Assembly: GCA_021234155.1 (NCBI GenBank)
Contig: JAJEKV010000395.1
Location: forward strand, 64,001 to 128,000
Length of the DNA stretch: 64,000 bases
Origin: Isoetes taiwanensis
Taxonomy: Eukaryota; Streptophyta; Lycopodiopsida; Isoetales; Isoetaceae
Reading direction: 5' to 3'
Positions 56,495 to 64,000 of the stretch are shown one piece after another (within the stretch, counting starts at the first letter, position 1; every line of letters starts with the position of its first letter). The translations under genes and the position numbers were made by a program. The notes below the pieces were generated by a model. It was not told the origin of the DNA and did not search any database. It saw only the letters and a list, made by a program, of their open reading frames with translations.

Positions 56495-56850
56495 GATCGT
56501 ATGGATTCGCTTATAGCTGTTTGGAGAAGCAAATTGGGGGGGGGGGGTATATAAAAGCGACCTGGCCTTTGACTACGGGCTTAAGTACCTCGTTAAGTGC
56601 CGTTTTAGTATAAGCGTTTCTCCATAAAGTTTCCAATACAAGTGTCATAAATTTTAGGTATAAATTTATACCGTTTACGTTCTATGTTGACCTCCATTTG
56701 TATAAATTTATACAGTCTCGTATAAATTTATCTGATCTACCGCTTCAAGTTTCCCTTCTACGTATAAATTTATACCATCTACGTATAACTTTAGGCTGGC
56801 CCGCTCTTCGTCGTATAAATTTATACGATTGTGGCGCTAACTTTACGAGT
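56495..56850. promoter_or_regulatory. Divergent promoter with palindromes
   Basis: This 356-bp gap separates the two start codons (56494 minus, 56851 plus). It contains exact palindromes starting 56658, 56700, 56762 and 56813, partial ones at 56720 and 56783, a G12 run and TATATAAAAG at 56548-56557. Each palindrome contains TATAAAT on both strands, so the same site can act as a TATA box in either direction; the 56813 copy lies 38 bp before the plus-strand ATG. Confidence 0.7.
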
Positions 56851-59800
56851 ATGGCTCGAGAGAAAAGCTGCGCAGAGCCTCAACTCTGTTCGCGCGGGCT
56901 TCCTCCTGCAATGACTTTCACACCTCCTCAAGCTGACACCGGGGAAGTAGCCACAAAAATTCTGCCTCAGATATTCAAACCCCGGCTCTGTTGAGTTTAC
57001 TCGGCCACGACCACCTCGGCTTCCACCACCCGGTTCAATTTACTCCACCACACCACGCTGGCGAGGGTCGTTTGCCCCCACCAATGCGTTTTACTCCACC
57101 ACAGGCTGGAGAGCTCGGACTACCTCCTCCGGTTCATTTTAGTAACGTAAGCCCATAGTCCAGCGCGTAGGCTCCCTCCCCGGGAGGCAAACCGCCAACT
57201 CCATCCATTTAAGCTAAATGGTACTACAACAAGTGGGGGCGATCAGCGCCACACTTCGGGGAGGCTGGTCAATTACGTCACCAACTTTGATTACTTTTTT
57301 CCCGAGAGAGGGAAAGCACCTCCCCGAGGACTTGCCCACACCAAACCTCTCGGCATCTACTAGTACACCTCATGTTGATCTCTCGGGGCGAAGAAACACC
57401 TCATGTTGATCTCTCGGGCGAGGACCTACCAAAGCCACAAGACTCTATGTTGAATTCAAAGCTCCACGCAAGTAAGAATCTTAAAGCGTAACTTACACAA
57501 GAAAGCATGTACAACCCAAAGAAAGAAAGAAACTCATGGGCCGAGGCTCACTTGAGGGGCAACACATACAAAGCTTTGTTGTTCTCAAGCGTTGTTTGCT
57601 TAAGATTGGACTAAAGGAATTGAGGTTGATTCGTGATAGTTCTGAGTTCAATGACTCTGCTAGACCAAAGGGGCTACTTAGCCTTCAATATTAGGCGGAT
57701 TATGGTGAGAAGTTTACTTACACAATTTGGTGGCCCCACCGTCACAATCAAACGACCTTTAAATTTTGATTCATGCTTTAGGCAGTGAGACGACTTGACC
57801 TTTGAAGAAAAAGGCGTGACAAGAATCCAGGCATTAATGACTCTCTTTGCCATTCGGGAGGTATATCCGAATTCATGCCCTTCAATGTGTTTTCTGGATG
57901 GAAGGTTTCTTTAAGGAGTCTTGCGAGAGACTCCCTAACAGCCCCATGTATCACTTGAGTGACAACTTCCCGAAGCGTGAAGTCTCGATAATTATAAGGA
58001 CATGTGTGTTGAGGCTGGAGAATGCCATATGCGCTACTCTTACTTCACTGTGCTCTGGAAAAAAGAGTTTTCTCGCGTGTCCATTCCTAGAAAGCACCGG
58101 ATGTCTGTTTGTGCTACATGCTCTGAATTAAAAGCTCAGAGACAAAATGCAAGGACACTTCACACTAAAAGTAAGCTTCCAAAACATGTTCTTGCCTAGT
58201 TCTACTTAAAAGTAGGTTCTTTCCTAAACATATTTCCATTTCGGATGAATGAAAAGAAACCGAACAAGCCGCAGAGAGAACAACAATCTTTGGAAAGGAG
58301 AAAATTGACAAAACATAGGAAGAAAGCCTTTGGAACAACCACTCAACTCATATCGGTTGTTATTGATGGAATGGACAGGAAGAAGACCACCCTACCACAT
58401 TTTGTCAATGTGCCTAAGGATCTTTCTTGAAGAAGATTTCATACACTGCATGTTGTTGGTGCTATGGTATTTAATGGAAAACTATCTTGCAAGGCATTTT
58501 TGAACTATCAAACATTCATGCTGATCCAAATCTCACTATCACAATCTTGAATAAGCTTCTTTCCAATCTAGAACATATACCACGGTTCTATATCTTGACT
58601 AGACAACACGACAAGAGAAAATAAGAATCGGCGTTGTTTGCTTCACGTGCTATGCTAGTTGAGAAACAAATCTTCAAGAAGGTGAAGATTGGTTTCGCTT
58701 GTTGGTCATACCACGATCAAATTGATCGGATGTTGATAGGTTCTTTAAGCGTCTTGCTCGAAAAAAGCTCTCGACCTACCAGCAATGATTGAGGTTATCA
58801 AGATTCCTACAATCCTCGTCCGGACATCGAGTTATTAGAAGAAACTTATGATTTCAAGGAATGGATTTTTCGGAGAGATCAACTGGGTCACTGTGCTATT
58901 GAGCACATTACATTTCAGCATCAGATCAAAATTTCACTTGTAGATGGCAAGGCCATCTTACAAGGAAAGAAATATGCCACATCCTTGCGATGGCGACCCG
59001 ACCAGCAGCAGTATTCAATTCATTCGCACCATCCCCAATACTAGTTCTATGCTCTCTGCCAGAGCAAATGCCTCTAAAAGCTTGAAAGAAATCACAAAAG
59101 TAAAAAGAAGGGGAAGAGCATTTGACTCAAACAAATCATTGGATTATATTGAGACAAGTATTGATCGTGTGCTCTAACCACTTTGGGGAGGCGGATGCTT
59201 TATGGTGGCCTCAGTTTTTTTCAAACAGCGTGACATGTTGCAAGCTTCATTACAAGGTCGAAGACCGGTTATATTCAGCGGCCATCTAGGCAAACTCTCC
59301 TGTGCAAGTTGAGAATCAAGAGGAACATGTAGAGATAATGGCTAGCTCAAATGAAGAAGATGTGAGTCATGTACACCGGCCCCAGACGCATACGGCACAA
59401 CAAGTTGCTCGAGTCTCGGTTCGATGTCGAGAGATTGAAAGGAATGCTCATAGCTGTCCCGGTGATAATGATGAATCACGGGAAGCCATTACGGCTAGCT
59501 AAAGTACTAGAGGTAACAAGAGGATGGAATTCCCACTCAATTAAAAGTGCACTTTGGATGAGAACAAATCTTTGCCAATGCTTTCGGTGGGAGTTATACT
59601 TTGGAGATGGTAAAAGCAGGAGTGGGAAGAGAGCAAAGTCCAAAGCAAACACTTTGTCATAGATCTAGCTGAAGTAAAGGTTATTGCATATGACTTTGTT
59701 ACGATTGCTGCTAATAAGTTACATTATGGTCACTCAAACTTTAATAAGGTCGGCATGTGGATTAGACAAACAACCTAGAAAGGTGGCCAAAAAAGACGAT

Positions 59801-59959
59801 GATGAAGACTCACTTGTAGACAGTGAGGAAAAAGATCGTTCAAGTACATCCAGTTTTGAGAGTGAAGCTGAGGATGAAGGCTCAAGTGATCAGGGATTAA
59901 ATGAGTCTGAGGATGAGATGCATCCTGATATTGCTGCAAAATGTAAGTTTGTCCGATGA
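56851..59959 (+). CDS. Large uncharacterised transposon-type protein (DUF7869-like?), broken
   Basis: An ATG at 56851 starts MAREKSC, then a repeated LPPPMRFTPPQAGE-type proline-rich segment to an AAC|GTAAGC donor (57150). At 58000-58150: a Cys-containing block, MRYSYFTVLWKKEFSRVSIP then MSVCATCSELKAQ. At 58340-58420: QLISVVIDGMDRKKTTLPHF. At 58440-58770: VVGAMVFNGKL, a partly frame-shifted DN..REN-like stretch, MLVEKQIFKKVKIGF, then HDQIDRMLIGSLSVLLEK. At 58840-58970: ETYDFKEWIFRRDQLGHCAI, then HITFQHQIKISLVDGK. An acidic tail ends the gene (DDDEDSLVDSEEKD...). This order matches large proteins I recall from lycophytes and invertebrates with an RNase-H-like catalytic pattern (IDGMD, DN, GHTH.D.D). 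A transposase role is inference. Several frameshifts are present. Confidence 0.6.
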
Positions 59960-60301
59960 CTCGAACATGTAAAGAACAGAAAGTGCAGGTGATGAGTGTT
60001 TGTCAAAATGTCCTATATTTTTGACAATTTTGTTCATAATTTTGTACAATTTTCACAACCTTGAATATATCACTTCTTTATCAATCTACTACCCTTGCTA
60101 TATTTTTTATTGCCTCTTTTTTGCTACACTTTATATAAGTAACTATTTTTTGTTCTAAATTAGGAGGATGAAAATTGCTATTTAAAATTTTTGCATGGAA
60201 GTTATGTTCAATCAACCCTCAAAAATGGTACCTAAATTACCTAAATTGTCGCACCTGTCACAAAAAAATCTTAAAAATGGACTTTTTTAAGGGAATTTTA
60301 G

Positions 60302-60363
60302 GGAATCTTTCAAAGATTCCTTTTGAAGTGCGTTTGGAGCAAATAAGTGCGTTTCATTTTAAA
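60302..60363 (-). repeat. Right inverted end of the ParB-methyltransferase unit
   Basis: Its outer 23 bp (60341-60363) are the exact inverse of 51979-52001. The inner part contains GGAATCTTTCAAAGATTCC, a perfect 9-bp hairpin, and a second GTGCGTTT. Confidence 0.75.
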
Positions 60364-60553
60364 CTTTGTTCCAAGGCATTGTTCCTACTAAGACATTATT
60401 CCCTGTTTCGTTTTACCAAAAAGCATTATCAAAACTAGATTGCAGCTTAATTCTGTCTCTATATTCTCAAGGGAAAACATGCAAGAAGCAGAAAAACATC
60501 TTAAATCTTCTGCTCCAGCTTCATTCGCCCCTGATTTTATTTTTGTTTTTCAG

Positions 60554-60984
60554 TCTCCCGCTCACAAAGAAGAAGTTGGAGATCACCAGAAACACATTGA
60601 TTCATTTACTAGTACGCCATATATGGGATATTTACCCTTGAGAAGATGGCACGCCTTCGTAAGGCACCTGGATTATTGTTACTTATTGGCTTCTCCTTAC
60701 TCCTGCTTAATATTTCCAGCAGCAGCTACAGGGTATGAACATCCACATCTTTCTATCTTTTCACTTTTTGCTATCGTTAGTTACATGGTTTTCTTTCTTT
60801 CTGCATCTGTGTCTCCCCCCCCCCACATTTTTCTTACTTTGGGCATTGCAGATACGGCAAGGGTTGGAAGAAAGTTCGCAGGGATGGGCATCAGTTTCAA
60901 AAAGGCTACAGTTGAAGAAGGATATGGATTTATGGGGGCAGAAACTATCTCCGTCGAAGGATTGCTGGTCTAAAGCAGTAACAA
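60554..60984 (+). CDS. 5' exons of a secreted or type II membrane protein (partial)
   Basis: After a strong acceptor (TTTTTGTTTTTCAG) an exon runs 60554-60732 with an ATG at 60646. It encodes MARLRKAPGLLLLIGFSLLL then LNISSSSYR, a basic start and hydrophobic core like a signal peptide or signal anchor, ending AGG|GTATGA. The next exon 60852-60984 follows a TTGCAG acceptor in phase and encodes IRQGLEESSQGWASVSKRLQ, then KDCWSKAVT, ending at ACAA|GTGAGA. No further exon is identified before the repeats at 61.4 kb. Such N-termini occur in Golgi glycosyltransferases and secreted proteins; no family is recognised. It lies immediately outside the 60363 inverted repeat. Confidence 0.45.
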
Positions 60985-61379
60985 GTGAGATTTTTTTTTT
61001 TTTTTTTGTTTTTCCCTATCTTTTAGGGCCTATAGCTTTTGAACATAAAACTACCTAGCAGGACATGGCAGAAATGGTGGCAATCTTTGGTATGGTGTCT
61101 TAGGGTGAAATGCACCATCACATTGTTAGCAAGCTAGCGTTTAACTTGGATAAAGGTTTAAGTTTTCATCTGAAACAAAGGAATCAATGTTCAGAAACAT
61201 TGAAAGCTCGAACTTAGGCTTAAAAAACTATAAATAAGAATAAAAACAAAAGACTTTGGAAGAACTCTATGCTTATAAAATTACTATGCCTCATGGACTT
61301 CTTGGGTTCGATTCCCAAAAAGGTTTTTCTAAGAGAACCTAAGAACAACTAAAATATAAGCCAACAAGAAATTCTTATC

Positions 61380-62027
61380 TTTAAATATTTTATTTGGTAA
61401 AATGCACGTTGTTTTTGTAAATTCTAGTGTTTTCTTTTATTTGTATTTTTCACAAAAACAACACATGAAACAATAGCTATTTTTAAGAAATAACGTGTTA
61501 ATATTTTTTATAACTACATTTGAAAATAAATATTTATATAAAACCAATATGGATTTTATTTAAAACAATACTCGAAAACAACATCTACTTTAAAAAACCA
61601 CGTATTTTTTTTTAGGAAACCAACATTTAAAAACAACATAGTTAAAAGAAAAAAATAGAAAACTCCATGTAGTTTCTAGCAAAATCGGACAAAATTCTAT
61701 ACGTGTTTTTTTAGTGTTGTTTTTCACAAAATAACAGTTAAAAACGACATGTGGATTTTTTAGCTTTACAAAGAACCACTATCTATTTTTTAGGAAAGCA
61801 ACACTTGAAAACCACATCTACTTCTAAAAAACAAGATGTAGACACACGTGTAATTTCTACGTGTAGATAATTTTGACAAAACTCTACGTGTAGACTTTTA
61901 ACAAAAAAAACTACATGTATAAAAATTTGGCTAAAAACTACCTGCTGTTTCTAGCAAGATCGGACAAAAAACACCACGTAGTTTTTTTATGTTGTTTTTT
62001 AGTAAAAACCACACTAAAAAACAACAT
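61380..62027 (-). repeat. T/A-rich minisatellite, right subterminal block
   Basis: Repeated words include AAACAACATCTAC, CTACGTGTAG, GTGTTGTTTTTCAC and the pair GCAAAATCGGACAAAATTC / GCAAGATCGGACAAAAAAC (61679, 61952). Read on the minus strand it resembles the block at 45260-45780. The unit is irregular and no gene is supported. Confidence 0.5.
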
Positions 62028-62149
62028 GTGGACCCAGTATTGGGGTGGTTGTGGGGCCCTTGGGAGCTACAACCTTTTCTTGCAACCAATATTTGATGAC
62101 GAGTCTATGGAGCTTAAATGCTGGCTTTGGCAGGTCAATGACTCAGCAT

Positions 62150-63127
62150 TGCGCCCGCTTGCAAGCGAGTATTTCTGATTTCTTCCCCATCTTATCTTCC
62201 TCCTTCGCTATGCTAATGACCTGATCTTGATCACTTCTCTTGAATCATATCTCATTGCTCTCAAAACCTAGCTGCATCAAGAATTTCACGTAAAAAGTTT
62301 AGGATCTATATACCACTTTCTTGGCCTTCTAAGCAAGCTTTAGACTCCTTCCACATTCATCAAACCAAATATCTCCATGATCTTTTTTTGTAGACTGATA
62401 TGCTTTATTGTAGTCCTGTTACAACTCCTCTAAAATTTGGCATCCCCCCTCGCCCAAATAACCCTCCATGCACCTCATGTCTTCTTCATGTCCAACATCA
62501 ATACTATAATATACTTGGTACAGTCAACTTCACTGCAATATCAGCTCGTCCTGACCTTCTCTTCCTCTCTTCAAACTCAGCCAATTTGCAAATGATCCTC
62601 GTCACTCTCATTGCCTTCATTACATTGCTGGATCACTTTCCCTTGGCCTTCATTATACTGCAAGTGGGGGAGATAAAGTTGTTGATTATTCTGATTTTGA
62701 TTGGGCCAATACTTCTGACTGCAAGTCAACCTCGGGTTATGTGTTTCTGTATATGCAAGTAGCGCTCAAGTGGAGCAGTTCTGAACAGTGATGTGTTTCT
62801 CAATCTACCACAGAGACAAAGTACTATTCTATTATGGCTTCAACGTTTGGCACTCGAGCTGCAAATTCATTCTTCTACAGGTCTTTCTCTGATGGTTGAG
62901 AATCAAGGGGCTATTGCCATTTCCAAATATCATGTTGATCATCAATGCATGAAGCATGTGAACATAAATGCCATTTTATTAGAGATGTTCATCGAGGCCT
63001 TCTGCAACTAAGGTATTCTCCTACAAATGGCATGGCTGCTGACATATTGACAAAAGCTCTTGCCCGTTCAAATCTTGCACACTTTCTAGACATGATCGGG
63101 CTTCTTCCTCCGCCACCAAAACCATGA
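62150..63127 (+). pseudogene. Ty1/copia reverse transcriptase C-terminus and RNase H
   Basis: Across frame changes the plus strand reads (Y)HFLGL-like words and TDMLYCSPVTTPLKFG around 62300-62450, then YSDFDWANTSDCKSTSGYVF and ALKWSSSEQ (62690-62790), STTETKYYSIMAS (62806-62845) and finally YSPTNGMAADILTKALARSN, LAHFLDMIGL (63012-63110). These are the RT tail and RNase H of plant copia polyproteins in correct order. Stops and indels break it. Nothing resembling an LTR was recognised downstream. Confidence 0.9.
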
Positions 63128-63276
63128 TCAATGGGGGTTCTTTCTACTTCTAAGGCCCAGATTCTCTGTGGCATCAAATGCCATAAAAAAATATCTACCG
63201 TTAACCAGATGTATGATTCCACTATGGCAAAGGTAGTTCTTCCACAACAAAATCTACTCCGTTGCTCTGATTCATG

Positions 63277-63945
63277 TTAAGATCTAGAGAATGGCCTTGG
63301 GTAACAAGATGGTAAAAACATATAGGAGTAAGATGGCCCAATATGTGGTGCCACAAGGATTTGGGTGTGGGTGGAGTGGACACAAAATTGATAAGTTCTA
63401 GTGGAGCGGTCCCATCTTGAATCTGGTAGAGATTGCCAATGCATATGCCTCAAAAGAATTTTCTTTTCTGTGGCAAGAACATGACAAGTGTTAGAAGAAA
63501 TAGCAACATGCAAGCCTGCATTTGTAAGTCGCTTAGAGAAAGTAAACACTTCTGAAGACCAAGACATGATGAACTTCACACAGACAAGTTTGCAATGGCC
63601 AGATTGCAAGCGTATTTCAATTGTTCCAGAAGCAATGGCATGATCATCTTCCATGCGAACAATTCTTGGATTGGAGAAAAGGGAGTATGAAATCATGGCA
63701 GCTCTTTGAGATGTCATATGGCTTATAGCACCCGAGTCCAAATACCATGTGGGAGTAAGAATACGAGGATCAGATTCAAAGGCAGCATAAAGGTAACCTT
63801 GAACCATGTTAGGAGCTGGTGGATTAGGAGCTGGTGGATTAGGAGCTGGAGCTCGGCATTCTTTTGCAAGATGTCCTCCTTTCTGGCATCAATAACATGT
63901 TATCTTGTTTGTGATCAAACCGAGACTTCTTGGAGGGATCTTTAG
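63277..63945 (-). pseudogene. Ty1/copia gag zinc knuckle and protease, opposite strand
   Basis: The minus strand carries C..C.KGGHLAKEC (CCHC zinc knuckle, about 63850-63895), three copies of APNPPAPNPP-type repeat (63808-63850), then WYLDSGAISHMTSQ with the DSG catalytic triplet of the retroviral-type protease (63700-63745) and SSEVFTFSKRLTNAGLHVAI. It faces the RT fragment at 62150-63127, so the two cannot belong to one colinear copy; an inversion or two separate insertions is implied. The frame ends at 63277. Confidence 0.85.
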
Positions 63946-64000
63946 GACCCCGTATTTGGAGTCCGGGATCCAGTCTTTTCGGACAAATCTCGGTCAGTAT

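Larger units (their letters stand above)
51979..60363. mobile_element. Proposed transposon encoding ParB-methyltransferase and a second large gene
   Basis: A perfect 23-bp inverted repeat (51979-52001 and 60341-60363, core ATGAAACGCACTTATTT) bounds 8.4 kb. A further 10-bp match GAAAGATTCC lies just inside each copy. The unit contains two divergent spliced genes, each ending about 400 bp from its nearest end, and a shared upstream region full of 14-bp palindromes. This compact layout is that of a DNA transposon. No direct target-site duplication could be identified, and the exact outer boundary is uncertain. The second gene may supply the transposase-like function; the methyltransferase and ParB-like protein would be accessory. 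I know of no named superfamily with this content. Confidence 0.6.
45218..62066. mobile_element. Possible 16.8-kb outer element with inverted ends
   Basis: ACCACCCCAAT(T)CTGGGTCCAC at 45236-45258 is repeated inverted at 62028-62050 with two mismatches in 23. Weaker similarity extends outwards (AGCTGCCCACATGGGC against AGCTCCCAAGGGCCC). T-rich minisatellites lie just inside both ends (45260-45780, interrupted and resuming 47280-47545, and 61380-62027 inverted). The interior includes a retroposon, a CACTA end, a J-domain exon and the ParB-methyltransferase unit. Two independent insertions of one small family in opposite orientation would look the same. Confidence 0.4.

Overview
The window looks like repeat-dense nuclear DNA of a land plant with a large, transposon-rich genome. 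The evidence is plant-type telomere repeats (TTTAGGG), CACTA/En-Spm transposase, a chromodomain-bearing Ty3/gypsy element, Ty1/copia pieces, a LINE tail, a RAV-type B3 domain and spliced genes with GTAAGT donors. The species cannot be fixed; a lycophyte, fern or other large-genome plant would fit. Most coding sequence is broken, often by single-base indels at homopolymers, so either decay or uncorrected assembly errors affect every gene model.

1-38.8 kb: a Ty3/gypsy chromovirus (gag/protease part 1241-2546; reverse transcriptase to chromodomain 33645-36401; 3' LTR 37204-38790) is split inside its reverse transcriptase by a 31.1-kb insertion (2547-33644) with CACTA-type inverted ends. The insertion carries GC-rich subterminal repeats, a perfect heat-shock-element cluster, a RAV-type B3 domain, a SET-domain gene, a decayed TNP2 transposase (TNP2, DUF4218 and DUF4216 parts), an 11.9-kb array of a ~1.125-kb satellite, a 0.76-kb polypyrimidine tract and further spliced hypothetical genes. 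Two separate places share a GC-rich flank, a pyrimidine-rich leader, an exon, and then an intron of ~105-bp boxes, which suggests duplicated transcription units or nested elements.

38.8-45.2 kb: gene-poor sequence with a LINE 3' fragment on the minus strand and two strong hairpins.

45.2-62.1 kb: a nested region. The outermost pair of inverted sequences (45236 and 62050) has T-rich minisatellites just inside. Within it lie a poly-A retroposon, one end of another CACTA-type element with CGTCAG subterminal repeats, a J-domain exon, and the most striking unit, 51979-60363. That unit is bounded by a perfect 23-bp inverted repeat and holds two divergent spliced genes. The minus-strand gene joins a ParB-like domain to a beta-class amino-DNA methyltransferase. 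The plus-strand gene encodes an uncharacterised protein with IDGMD, DN..RENKN-like and GHTHDQID-like signatures. Sixteen exact copies of the 14-bp palindrome GTATAAATTTATAC, many spaced at near-whole helical turns, lie in the shared promoter, in introns and over the methyltransferase stop codon. I infer a DNA transposon that encodes its own methyltransferase and partition-like protein together with a cognate palindromic site array. I know of no described plant element of this kind.

62.1-64 kb: two Ty1/copia fragments in opposite orientation, plus the start of a possible host gene at 60.6 kb.
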